From Nannocystis bainbridge (lineage in GTDB: Bacteria; Myxococcota_A; Polyangia; Nannocystales; Nannocystaceae): 64,000 nucleotides of DNA. The DNA lies in NCBI RefSeq assembly GCF_028368995.1, contig NZ_JAQNDL010000003.1:1860001-1924000 (forward strand), read 5' to 3'. The notes under the pieces are model-generated. The model was not told where the DNA came from. It saw only the letters and a list, made by a program, of their open reading frames with translations, and did no database searches. Each line of letters starts with the position of its first letter. Within the stretch, counting starts at the first letter, position 1. A program made the position numbers and the translations under genes. Below are positions 8,849 to 18,900 of this stretch, one piece after another.

Positions 8849-11800
8849 TCGGCATCCTCCTCACGTGCGAGGACGATCTGAATGCTCGCCTCGCTCTGGT
8901 TTGCCAGCGCCCGCCGCACCTGGGCGAGGAACGATGAGACGGCGTCGGGGTCGCCGGGGTTGAGGCGCTGCTTGAGGAGGATCTTGGCTTTCGTCGGCTC
9001 GGGTTGCGGCGGAGGCGGCGGCGGCGGTTTCGGTGTGATCGGCGGCTGGGCGATCAGGCGGTGGACGAGCTCCTGCGCGCGCTGGTTCCAGCCGAGGATC
9101 CACGTCTTCGTGATTGGCTGCTCGGCTTCGGCGGCGGCGATCCGGGCGTCGAGGGCGGCGAGGTGATCGCTGACTTCGACGCCGAGCGCCGGGTGATTGG
9201 CGCCCGCCTTCAGAGCGTCGCGTGCGTGTTCGTTGATCTCGACGAGCGCGTCGCGCAGAGCTTCGCACTGCTGAACGACGGCGCGGAGTCGGTCCGACGG
9301 GTCATCGGGCCACTGAGCGAGCAGCTCGCTCAGGACCTTGTGGCTGTCGGTGGTCGCCTGGGCGAGCGGGGCGAGCCGTGTGTTGGCAGCCGCGAGGTCC
9401 TCGAGGCGGGCGCCGGACTCGATACCGAGGTTGATCAGGCGCTGATGGAGGGCCTGCAGGACCGTGCGCCGGGCCTGCCCCTGCTGCTTGAGCGCGAGGG
9501 CGAAGCGATCCTGCGCCTGCAGCGAGCGGTGAGCGGGCGGGCGCTTGACTGCGAAGAGGTGGTCGCCGAGGTCGCGCAGTCGATGCCACTCGGCGGCGCC
9601 GACGAGCTTGCCGCGCTGCAGCCGCACGCGCGTGGTCGGCGGCATCCCGATCTTGACGTCGATCGGATCGCCGGTCAGCTCCTCAAGCGCCCGGTGGTCG
9701 CGCTGGCACAGGAAGCTGAGAAAGAGGTCGATGACGGGCGGCTGGAAGCCATAGGTGTCCCTGAGGTACTCGGCGACCGGGGCCCAGGAGACCGAGTCGT
9801 GGTCGGCGCGCTGGAGGACATCCTTGATGTAGCGCGAGTCGAGGCGCAGCGACGCCTTGGTCTGGCCGAGGTTGACGAGCTCGAGCGGCTTGCCGATCTT
9901 CTCGAGGATCTTGCCCTTGCTCTCGTCGTAGGGGACGGAGACGTTGGTCTCGCCGGCGGCGATCATCCATTCGAGCAAGCCGTCCAGTTCGGCCTTCTTG
10001 GGCTCCATGTCGAAGACCGGGTGCTGCGTATACCTGCGATCCATGAGCAGGGTGGCGATGCGCTTCAGGTTCTCGTGCAGCGTCTCGTACGGGCGGCTGC
10101 CGTCGATGTCGGAGATCAGGGCGAAGAACTCACCGTGGCGGATGTAGACCTCGACGAGCAGGGCGTCGATCTGGCCGGCGAGGTTGTTCGCCCGGATCTC
10201 CGCCTGCTCGATGATCTTCTTGCGATCCTGGGGACCGTAGGTCTCGAGCAATTCGGCCTGGCCGACCTCGGAGAGCAGGAAGCGGACGGCGGCGAGCTCG
10301 GTGAGGACGGCGAGCTCGCTGGTGCTCATGTGCCGGGGCAGCCAGCAGACCGTGTGCAGAAGACCCTGCTTCTTGCGCACGTTCGTGGCGCGCATGCGGT
10401 CCTCGTCGACGCTATGTCCGGGGTCGTCCCACGGGTAGTCGACGAGGATCTTGAACGTGCCCGGCGGCGGGTCGAAGTCCTCGTAGGACATTTCGCGCAC
10501 GTTGCCGAGCTTGAGCCGGCCGCGGCGGGGGGTCTTGCGCCACTGGAGATCCCAGTCGCCCTCGGTGGAGCCCTCCTCGAAGCCCTTGAGCTTGTCGACG
10601 CCGAGGGCCTTCTTGAGGGCGGCCCACAGAATCTTGAAGCGCTGCTGCGGGCTGTCGACCTTCGAGCGGGCGCGGGTGAGGACGTCGGTGAGGCTGACTC
10701 GGCCGAGCACGTAACGCACGAGCGCGGACTTGCCCTGGCCGGCGATCTGGAGGTCGGGCAGGCTCTTCGACAGCGCGAGCAGGTCGGTCTCGGCGATCAG
10801 GACCAGCCCGCGGGGGGTGTCGCCGACGACGTCGGCGGAGTTGAACTGGACGAGGCGCTCGATGGTCAGGCCGCCCTGCTTGAGTCGCGGCGAGACCTCG
10901 GCGAGGAGGACCGTCTTGACGAACTGGTCGAGCGCGCGCTGGCGCTCCTCGTTGAGTTCGGGGTTTTCGCGGGCCAGCGCCTGGATCGCAGGGGCGAGTC
11001 GAAGGTAGTACTGATGATGGATGTCCTGCATCAGCTCGGCCTTCTTGCTGGCCTCGACGCCGGACTCGGGGAAGATGGCGGCGAAGGCGGAGCCGACCGG
11101 GAGGAACTCGCCGAGCTTCAGGTCCGGGTAGTGCAGGACGAGCAGCTCGTACAGCAGGCGCAGCGCCGAGCGCTCGCGCTGCATCAGCGAGGACACGTCG
11201 ACCAGCATCTCGATCAGCGCCGGGTGGAACGGGTAGACGTCCTTGAGGTATTCGATGTCGCCGCCGGCCAGCAGCAGCGGCAGCGCCTTCTGGTGGCGCT
11301 CGACGAGGCTGCCGACGGCCCTGGCGATCGCGGCCGGGTCGCGGGGACGGAGGACGCGGCCCTTGACGATGTGGCGCAGCTCGACGTCGCGGAGCTCGGT
11401 GACCTCGAAGCGCTTAGCGTGGTGGTCGAGGTGCTCGTGGATCTTGCTCTCGTCGACGAGGTCGGGGAAGAACTCGCTCAGCTTGCGCTGGCGGGCGACG
11501 AACACGAACATCGGCGCGGGTCGCTGGCCGGTGTTGTGGTCGACGATCACGTTGAGGTTGTTGATCTCCTGGACGAACTCCTGGCCCGACTTCTCGGCGA
11601 GCCACAGCAGGAACTCGTCGAGCATCAGGACGACGCCGCCGAAGCCCTGCGCGCGGGCATGCTCGGTCATGCGCCGCAGGCCGTCGCTCCAGCGCGGGTC
11701 GATGCCGGCGGACGCGGGATCGCGGCCCTTGTGCTTGATCCAGGCCAGGGCGAAGCGCTCGCGCCCCGCGGGCGAGCCAGCGGCGAGCGCCTCGAAGTCC

Positions 11801-12384
11801 TCGCGCCCGCCGATGATCGAGGCGGTCTCGAGGCGCTTCCAGACGATGTCGCCGTACTCCTGGGCCTCGCGGCGGACCTCCTCGAAGATCGTGTCGACGT
11901 TGAGGAAGTTGAACGGCGCCATGCCGCGGCGCTTGAGGGCCTGGTTGAAGCCCTCGTAGACCGCGCGGTCGAGGCTGGTGGTCCGGCCGCGGACCGACAG
12001 CATGTGGATCCGGACGACGAGCAGATTGGCCCGCGGCAACCACTCCTCGTGCGCCCGCTGGCCGGCGAGCAGCGGGCGGAACTTGTCCCAGGCCGGCGCA
12101 GCGCCCTCGATCAGCAGCGAGAGCATCGTCATGAAGTGCGACTTGCCGCTGCCGAAGCTGCCGTGGATGAAGCGCCCATACTCCTCGCCGCGGTCGAAGA
12201 CCTGCTTCATGTCAGTGAGGATCCGCGGGAGCTCCTTCTCGACCGCGGGGGTGATCACGTAGTCGTCGACGAGCTTCTTGACCTCGTCGGAGTCGGGCGC
12301 GGCCTCGCGCAGCTTGATGACGAAGCCCATCGCCCGGATGTCCTCCGGACTCGGGAGATCATAGGCGTCACGGATCGTGGTCAT
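8845..12384 (-). CDS. pglY: PglY, large BREX ATPase
   Basis: 1179-residue P-loop ATPase of the BrxC/PglY group. Walker A is HGSFGSGKSHF (K81), Walker B is VVLMLDEFLLW (D256, E257), and FVFVARQRKLSEFF marks the sensor strand. The C-terminal third is Ala/Glu/Arg-rich with likely coiled coil, and a Pro-rich stretch (about residues 1120-1140) precedes a final small domain. PglY/BrxC are thought to be the AAA-type core of the BREX complex. It is coupled by 4-base ATGA overlaps to pglX upstream and pglZ downstream. A 1232-codon open frame on the other strand is a GC-rich shadow. Confidence 0.92.
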   Translation of the reverse strand: MTTIRDAYDLPSPEDIRAMGFVIKLREAAPDSDEVKKLVDDYVITPAVEKELPRILTDMKQVFDRGEEYGRFIHGSFGSGKSHFMTMLSLLIEGAAPAWDKFRPLLAGQRAHEEWLPRANLLVVRIHMLSVRGRTTSLDRAVYEGFNQALKRRGMAPFNFLNVDTIFEEVRREAQEYGDIVWKRLETASIIGGREDFEALAAGSPAGRERFALAWIKHKGRDPASAGIDPRWSDGLRRMTEHARAQGFGGVVLMLDEFLLWLAEKSGQEFVQEINNLNVIVDHNTGQRPAPMFVFVARQRKLSEFFPDLVDESKIHEHLDHHAKRFEVTELRDVELRHIVKGRVLRPRDPAAIARAVGSLVERHQKALPLLLAGGDIEYLKDVYPFHPALIEMLVDVSSLMQRERSALRLLYELLVLHYPDLKLGEFLPVGSAFAAIFPESGVEASKKAELMQDIHHQYYLRLAPAIQALARENPELNEERQRALDQFVKTVLLAEVSPRLKQGGLTIERLVQFNSADVVGDTPRGLVLIAETDLLALSKSLPDLQIAGQGKSALVRYVLGRVSLTDVLTRARSKVDSPQQRFKILWAALKKALGVDKLKGFEEGSTEGDWDLQWRKTPRRGRLKLGNVREMSYEDFDPPPGTFKILVDYPWDDPGHSVDEDRMRATNVRKKQGLLHTVCWLPRHMSTSELAVLTELAAVRFLLSEVGQAELLETYGPQDRKKIIEQAEIRANNLAGQIDALLVEVYIRHGEFFALISDIDGSRPYETLHENLKRIATLLMDRRYTQHPVFDMEPKKAELDGLLEWMIAAGETNVSVPYDESKGKILEKIGKPLELVNLGQTKASLRLDSRYIKDVLQRADHDSVSWAPVAEYLRDTYGFQPPVIDLFLSFLCQRDHRALEELTGDPIDVKIGMPPTTRVRLQRGKLVGAAEWHRLRDLGDHLFAVKRPPAHRSLQAQDRFALALKQQGQARRTVLQALHQRLINLGIESGARLEDLAAANTRLAPLAQATTDSHKVLSELLAQWPDDPSDRLRAVVQQCEALRDALVEINEHARDALKAGANHPALGVEVSDHLAALDARIAAAEAEQPITKTWILGWNQRAQELVHRLIAQPPITPKPPPPPPPQPEPTKAKILLKQRLNPGDPDAVSSFLAQVRRALANQSEASIQIVLAREEDAE

Positions 12385-15300
12385 GCGTCGTCCTCTTCGT
12401 CCTGCTTGGCCTTGCGGGCGCGTGCGACGGTCTTCTTGGGAGGCTTGGGGGGCGGGAAACGCTTGCGCCAGTCCTCGAGCATCTCGCGGCTCGGGCCAGT
12501 CGGACCGACGAGGGCCTGCAGTTCGGCTTTCAAGCGGGCGGCTGCCTGGCCGTCTTCGCGGGCGACCTCGGGGAGCAGACGCCAGGCGCTGTCGAGCAGG
12601 GCGATGCGGTCGGCGAGGGATACACCGGCATCCTCACGATCCTCGTCGATAGCGAGGATGGCCTTGAGGCGCTGCAGCGGGGTCCAGCCGGCCCAGCCGT
12701 AGAGAGTTCCGGCATCAGTGGAGCCATGGACTTCGGTGAACGCGATGTATCGTTCGCGTGGCACGTCGAGCTTGCCGCGAAGCTCAAAGATCCGACGCGT
12801 GTTGAAATCTGGCTGGGCGTAGGTCGGGGGGACCGCGGGTGTCACCCTTTCGCCCGCGTCTTCACGGCGTTGATCCTCCCAGGTCTGCTCCCAGGCTTGA
12901 TGCTTTACGAGACCTGACTTGCTGTATCGATGGAACGGATGGTTAGGCACTGCATCATCTGTAAGCAACTCCAAAACAAGTCGATCGTGACTATAATCGC
13001 AACGTGCCGTCATGAGTTCAGCAAGCATCGAGAAGCGGGGCTCCTCTTGCAGGTCCGCGGCGATACGCCCGAGATCGAAAGGAACGTTCCGCTTGCGAGC
13101 TGCAAATTCGACCAGATCGCTCAGCAAGAGGCGGAGTCGGTCACCGAGGCGATCAGCGAAGGTCTCGACCCTTCCGGCCAGATGTTTCGGAGTCAACAGC
13201 CATCGCCGCTTATAGCTCTCATGTTCAATCAACGCGAGCGCTGGCGAGCGCTCGACGGCAAGCATCCTCTCTGTCCAGACTTTGGCGATACGCTCGTCTA
13301 GATCCGAAGGTAAATCTTTCATGAGCAACTGCCCGTCGACCCCATACGCCCTTCCTGACCGAGCTTGAAGGACTTCGAACGGACGAGCCCCGAGGGGCGC
13401 CCCCGAAGTCCGTTCAATGTGATCCGGAGAAATCCTCGGAAGGTTCTCGACGAGACCATATAGATGGTACACGGACCAGTCGATCTCCTCCTGCAGGACA
13501 ATCTGCTGACGCAAAATCTGACTCTCGCGCGATTCTGCCTCCTCAAGGAGGGCCCGAATTTCATGGCTCGGAAAGGGTTCAAGAGTTCGAATGTCAGGAA
13601 GTGCAGCAATCAGCACGCCAGCGCGCTCGGCTGCGAGTTTGTCCAACCGCCGAGCACATTCTAGCAATACTTCTCGACAAGGCCCCACATCCGGGAAAGG
13701 GAACTCCTGAAGACCGGTTACCGTAAAGTCGTAGGCAATCTTCGCGGCATCAGACTGCCATTTTCCTGCGGACGTTCCGCCCCCCTTGTTGTGGAAGACC
13801 TGCTTCATCCAGAAGCAACCCGCAGACGAATTCAGCACGCCAAGCGCCGAATAATACTCGGCCTCCGTCGCAGCGCGAGGGAGCTTTATCACCGGCGCGC
13901 TTCGATTAAATGCCTTGCCGCCACGATCGAGGATAAAGTGATTATGAGTCGCAATGAAAGCAAATGCGATAGCCAGGGGGGTCCGGAAGCGCTCCTTCGT
14001 TATTTGGCCGTGATCCCACCACGGGCGCCCTGCAGTTCGGAAAGTGTCGCCTCCGAAGACCGCCCTCTCTTCGAGTAGCCTGCGAAAGCGCCAAAGGAAT
14101 CGTTCCACGCCAGTATTTTCAGGCAATGGCCGAAGCTCAAGGTCATCGTTATACGGAAAAATAACCGCAGGACCGCCAATGATGGTCCAATCCCGCAGCA
14201 TATCTCCGTTTCCGAATAGCTTAAGCCAACTCGAATCACACCCGTGCCGCTCAAAGGTCGAAAACTCTTGGACAAACACTTCATCCTGCTTAGTAATGCA
14301 CATGTAACCGATGGACTCAACCTGATCAGCAAGGCGCCCGAGCGAACGGCTTTCAATTCGAACTTTTAGCTCAGCCGCGCCTCCTCCGCCAAGGCTCCAA
14401 GGATGCTTCGAGAGTGTTGCACGCGGCACAGCAGACACGCTCACAAAGTCATTTTCGAATCCGACTCGACACCATCCCTCCTCAATGGAGGACCACACCA
14501 ACGCCTTCGCTGGCTCCGCAGGAATCCCGCTCTCGCCGCGCTTGCTCATGACAACGCGTACGTCTTCACCGAAAGCGCGACTATTTCTAGCGAAGAGCAA
14601 CACGGTCGGGGTGCCGTGGCCGGGGATAAATGCCTGCGAAGTATCGACGACAAGCGTCAGGTCGAGGTTGCTCAGGATCTTCTCAATGAGCGGCTCACCG
14701 AACTCCCGTTTCATGAAATTATTACTGGTTATGATCCCGACGAATCCCTCTTTTTCGGCGAGTTGAAAGGAGCGCTCAGTGAACGGCGAACCCAGCGAAT
14801 ACTCCCGGTAGGCTGAAACGTAGCGCTGTGCCTTTCCAATTTTCTCGCGGTGATACGCCTTGCTCGCCGGGTCTCGCTCGGTGATGTAGGGCGGGTTCGC
14901 CACTACGGCATGGAATTTCGCCGTCAGCACCGGGCGGAGGGCAGCGCGCACATCGGCGCGCGTAAACGTCGGGCGCGGCTTCTCTGCGGACTTTGCGCTC
15001 TCGAAGAGGCCGAATTGCTCGCTCGGCTTGCTCTCATCGCGTTCGACTTGCTCGAGCCCGTCGGCCCAGTATACGTGGGGATGGAACTTCGCGGCGTCAG
15101 CGAGCGCCGTCACGCCCGCGAGTTCGGCGGCGGTCATCACGAGGCGAGCGCGTGCGAGAGCGCAGGCGTAGTCGTTGAGGTCCATGCCGACCACGCGGCC
15201 GAGGGCATGGAGGGCGAGTTGCTCGCGCGACCAGTCCTTGTGCTGCACCGCGGTGGCCTCGAAGATGCGCTTGAGGCCGTCGATCAAAAAGTGTCCGGAG

Positions 15301-15974
15301 CCGCAAGCGGGGTCGAGCAGCCGGACCTGGTCGGCGCCGAAGGTCTCGATCGCCGGGGTCAGCGTCCGGTCGAGGATGAAGGAGCGGACGAAATCGGGGG
15401 TCTGGCACAGGGCGAACCTGTCCTTTACGACAGGGTCGAGCTCCTGGTACAGGTCGCCCATCAGCTCGCCCTCGAAGCGCTCCTCGGCGAAGCTCCACTG
15501 GGCGGCGGTGTCGGCGTCGCGATGACGCCAGAAGGCGATCAGCGCGCGCGAGCGCTCGTCCGAGGGCAGCGCGAGCTCGGCGGGCTGGACGCTGAACAGC
15601 TCCGGCAGGCCGCCATTCGGGCTGGCGAGGTCGTGGTAGATCCAGCCCAGGAAGGCGGTCTCGCCGAGGTTGGGGGCGAGGCGCTCGAAGAGTTGCTGGG
15701 CTTCGGGGTCGAGGAGGCGGCCGGGCGCGAGCAGGCCGCGGTCCTCGAGCACGCGGACGTAGACCGACTTGAGCACCCACAGGACGGCGGCGCGGCGCGA
15801 CAGGAGGTCGGTCCAGACGTCGAAGTCCTCGCCGACGCGTTCGTCGGTGTGGAGCTGGCGGGCGCGCTCGCGGGTGGGCCCGGGCTCGCGCATCCTGGCC
15901 CGGAGGTCGGCGGCGATAGCGGCGACGTGTTCGCGGAGGGCGGCGGTCAGGCGGGCGCGGTCGGCTTGCTTCAT
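12381..15974 (-). CDS. pglX: PglX, BREX adenine-specific DNA methyltransferase
   Basis: 1197-residue gamma-class N6-adenine methyltransferase that marks host DNA in BREX. The SAM-binding motif is LLDPACGSGHF (D221-H228) and the catalytic motif is NPPY (N360-Y363). The rest should carry target recognition. I chose ATG at 15974 because it forms a 4-base ATGA overlap with the pglW stop; an upstream in-frame start at 16022 would add 16 residues inside pglW. Base composition changes within the gene: the first third and last 150 codons are about 75% GC (45/60 in lines 15301 and 12541) while the stretch after NPPY falls to about 50-60% (29/60 in line 14101). This suggests that the specificity segment was replaced by recombination. 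Confidence 0.93.
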   Translation of the reverse strand: MKQADRARLTAALREHVAAIAADLRARMREPGPTRERARQLHTDERVGEDFDVWTDLLSRRAAVLWVLKSVYVRVLEDRGLLAPGRLLDPEAQQLFERLAPNLGETAFLGWIYHDLASPNGGLPELFSVQPAELALPSDERSRALIAFWRHRDADTAAQWSFAEERFEGELMGDLYQELDPVVKDRFALCQTPDFVRSFILDRTLTPAIETFGADQVRLLDPACGSGHFLIDGLKRIFEATAVQHKDWSREQLALHALGRVVGMDLNDYACALARARLVMTAAELAGVTALADAAKFHPHVYWADGLEQVERDESKPSEQFGLFESAKSAEKPRPTFTRADVRAALRPVLTAKFHAVVANPPYITERDPASKAYHREKIGKAQRYVSAYREYSLGSPFTERSFQLAEKEGFVGIITSNNFMKREFGEPLIEKILSNLDLTLVVDTSQAFIPGHGTPTVLLFARNSRAFGEDVRVVMSKRGESGIPAEPAKALVWSSIEEGWCRVGFENDFVSVSAVPRATLSKHPWSLGGGGAAELKVRIESRSLGRLADQVESIGYMCITKQDEVFVQEFSTFERHGCDSSWLKLFGNGDMLRDWTIIGGPAVIFPYNDDLELRPLPENTGVERFLWRFRRLLEERAVFGGDTFRTAGRPWWDHGQITKERFRTPLAIAFAFIATHNHFILDRGGKAFNRSAPVIKLPRAATEAEYYSALGVLNSSAGCFWMKQVFHNKGGGTSAGKWQSDAAKIAYDFTVTGLQEFPFPDVGPCREVLLECARRLDKLAAERAGVLIAALPDIRTLEPFPSHEIRALLEEAESRESQILRQQIVLQEEIDWSVYHLYGLVENLPRISPDHIERTSGAPLGARPFEVLQARSGRAYGVDGQLLMKDLPSDLDERIAKVWTERMLAVERSPALALIEHESYKRRWLLTPKHLAGRVETFADRLGDRLRLLLSDLVEFAARKRNVPFDLGRIAADLQEEPRFSMLAELMTARCDYSHDRLVLELLTDDAVPNHPFHRYSKSGLVKHQAWEQTWEDQRREDAGERVTPAVPPTYAQPDFNTRRIFELRGKLDVPRERYIAFTEVHGSTDAGTLYGWAGWTPLQRLKAILAIDEDREDAGVSLADRIALLDSAWRLLPEVAREDGQAAARLKAELQALVGPTGPSREMLEDWRKRFPPPKPPKKTVARARKAKQDEEDDA

Positions 15975-18900
15975 GGTGAGAGCGGATGGAGGAGCGGGAG
16001 CGTGGCACCCTCGAGGTGCCACATGGCGGGGCCTTCGTTGAAGCGCGGCTGGCGGTTGTGGATCACGCCGGGGACGATGAGCACCCAGAAGCCACGGCTG
16101 CCGGAGAGGGTCTCATCGTACAGGCGGCGCGGGAGATCAAGCGCCTCGCACAGGCCGAGCAGCGCCGTGTCGCCGAGGACGAGGATCCGCCCGGGTTCGC
16201 CGTGCTCGTCGAGCAGGCGGAACAGGGTCTCCTCGGCGGCGTCGGTCAGCGCGCCGCGCTGGGCGGCGAAGCGCTCGGCGCGCTCAAGCATCGACAACGA
16301 GGCGCCGTGGTCGGCGAAGAAGGCGTCATCGAACGAGATCCAGGCGCCGCCGATCGCCGCGGCGACGGAGCGGCCGATCTCGGCGTGACGCTCAGGCGGG
16401 GTGACGAGCATGCGGAAGCCGCGTGACTTCGATGCGTCGCGGAGCATGTCGCGCACGACCTCCTCGGGGCCGCGCTCGGCGCGGAGGAGCGGCGGCAGCG
16501 CGTCGGGCGCGAGCGCGGGCGTGGCGACGACCGAAGCTGTCTTTCCGGGCAGGATCATCTCGCCCTGCACCTGGCACTCGAGGCCGTGGAGGAGGCCGAG
16601 CAGGTGGTCGGGGTCGGGGTACGGGGTGTCCTTGCCGAAGGTCCGCCGGACCTGCCGCTCGAGGTCGTCGAAGGCGATCGGCTCGCGGGCCTGGTCGAGC
16701 ACGAAGCCGATGCTCTGCCGCGGCTCGAGCGGGCCGATGAACAGGTGGCCGGTCTCGGCGAGCTGCGCGTCGTCGCAGAGGCGGACGCCGAGTTCGCTCG
16801 GGTCGCCGTCGTAGTGCGGGAGCAGGCCGGTGAGGGTCCGGCGGGCGGCGTCGGGCTCGATCGGCGGCCACTGTCCGGCGATCCGCAGGACCTCGCCGGC
16901 GAAGGCGCGCAGGGTTTCGCGGTCGAACAGCGGTCGGGCGACGAGCGGCTGGTCGGCGCCGTCGATCTCGAAGCAGTGGATCCGGCCGGCGGAGACGCGG
17001 GCGAGCAGGCGCACGATGCCAGCGCCCGAGACGACGCCGGCGGGCCACTCCTCCTCGAAGCGCGCGCCGAGCTCGTCGAGCCGGGCGATCCCGCCGAAGC
17101 CGTCCAGGACGGTGTCGAGCGCGGTGCTCAGGTCGGCGAGGATGGAGAGGTCGAGGCGCTCGAGGCCCTTCGCCAGCTCGACGCTGACGTTCGGCTGGCT
17201 GCGGGCGAGGTCGCCGGCAATGTCGCTCTGGGCCTCGGGCGCGCCGGTGATGCCGATTGCGCGCTCGACGATGATGCGCTGAATGTCGCTTAGCGTGCGC
17301 GCGGCGAGCTCCCACAGGCGATCGAGGGTGTGCGCGCCGTCCTCGCTGCCGGCACTGTGATCCCGGAATTGGTGGAGCGCCTCGACGACCTTGGCGAGCC
17401 GCGTCGGGCCGATCCCTGGGACCTGGAGCAGCTCGGAGCGGGTCAGCAAGGCGACGGCGCCGACAGTCGGGAGCTGGGCCTGTTCGAGGGCGCTCCGCAG
17501 GGCCGGCGGCAGCGGGAGCTTGTGGACCGGCTCCGGCGAGTCGATGAGGTCGGGGACGAGCGGCGGGTCGACGCGGATCGGCGCGGCGGTGGCGACGATG
17601 CCGCGAGCCCGCAGGGTTTCCTGGAAGGCGAGGATGTCGTTGGCGGTCTTGGTGCCGATCGTGTGGATCTTGCGCACGTGGGCCGGCGAGAGCGCGAGGA
17701 GCTCGCCGGTCGTGTGGACCTGGTTACGCGCGAGGATGTTGATCGCGCGGCGCGGGAGGCCGGTCAGCCGGAGGGGCGTGGTCGCGTCGATGTCCGCCGG
17801 TGGTGCGACGACGGCCTCGGGGACCGAGAGATCGTCGCCGAGGGCGACGAGCAGGGCGTCGCGCATCGTACGAGCGGACGGGTAACGCTTCTCCGGGACG
17901 GGATCGAGGGCCTTCTCGAAGAATTTGGCGAGGCCGGGCGGGTCGATGTCCTCGGCGCGCATGGCCGGCGCCTGCCCCGGCTCGGGGACCTTGCCCTCGA
18001 AGGCGTGGCGGCCGGCATAGAGCTCGAACAGGCACAGCGCGGCGGCGAAGCGGTCGGTCGAATGCGTCCAGCGGGCGCTGCTCGGGTCGCGGTAGAGCGC
18101 GGTGCCGCCGTAGGGCGCTTCCTCGGGGACGGCCGCGAGGCTGAAGTCGATGATCGTCAGGCGGCCGTCGTTGACGAGCAGGTTGTCGGGCTTGAGGTCC
18201 TTGTGCGTGACGCCCTGTTGCTCGAGATAGTCGAGGCCGGCGAGCAAGTCCTCGGCGAGGCGTCGCTGGGTGTTCGGCTCGAGCGAGGGGTGCGCGGCGA
18301 GCCACTGGCGCAGGTTCTCGTTGCCGACCCGCTCCATGATCAGGGTCAGCCGACCCTCGACCATCTTCGTCAGGTCGATGACCTTGACGATGTTGGCGTG
18401 GTCGAGGCGGGAGAGCACCTGATACTCCCCACGCAACGCCTCCTCGGCGGCGTCCTCCGGGCGGGAGATCTTGAGGGCGCGAGTGCGGCCGCTAACGAGG
18501 TGGCGCGCGGCGTAGACGACCGACATGCCGCCCTGGCCGAGACGCCGGTCGATCTCGTAGTCCGTGCCGACCCGCGTGCCTTGTTCGAGGTTCTCGGGGT
18601 CGAGTGCGGCGCGGCGCTCGGGTGGCATGCCCGGGAGGACGCGTTTCTCGGGCTCGCGGCCAAAGCGCACGGCGACGATTGCCTGCGCGAGCGAGGGATA
18701 GCGATCGGTCGGGCGCATCTCGAGCATGCGCCCGACGGCTTCGTCAAGGCTGAGCGGAATCTGCCGGGCCATGTCGCGCACGCGCCGCATCAGGCGGCGG
18801 GCGGCCATGAGGTGCCGGGTGCTTTCGAACAGCGGCTTGCCCGTCAGCAGGAGCGCCAACAGGGCGCCGAGGCTGAACTGGTCCGACGCCGGCTCGGCGC

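Noticed and set aside
9004..12702. 1232-codon plus-strand frame opposite pglY
   Set aside because: Composition is Asp/Glu/Arg/Val/Leu-rich as in mirror frames of GC-rich genes, and it spans the junction of two real genes on the other strand.
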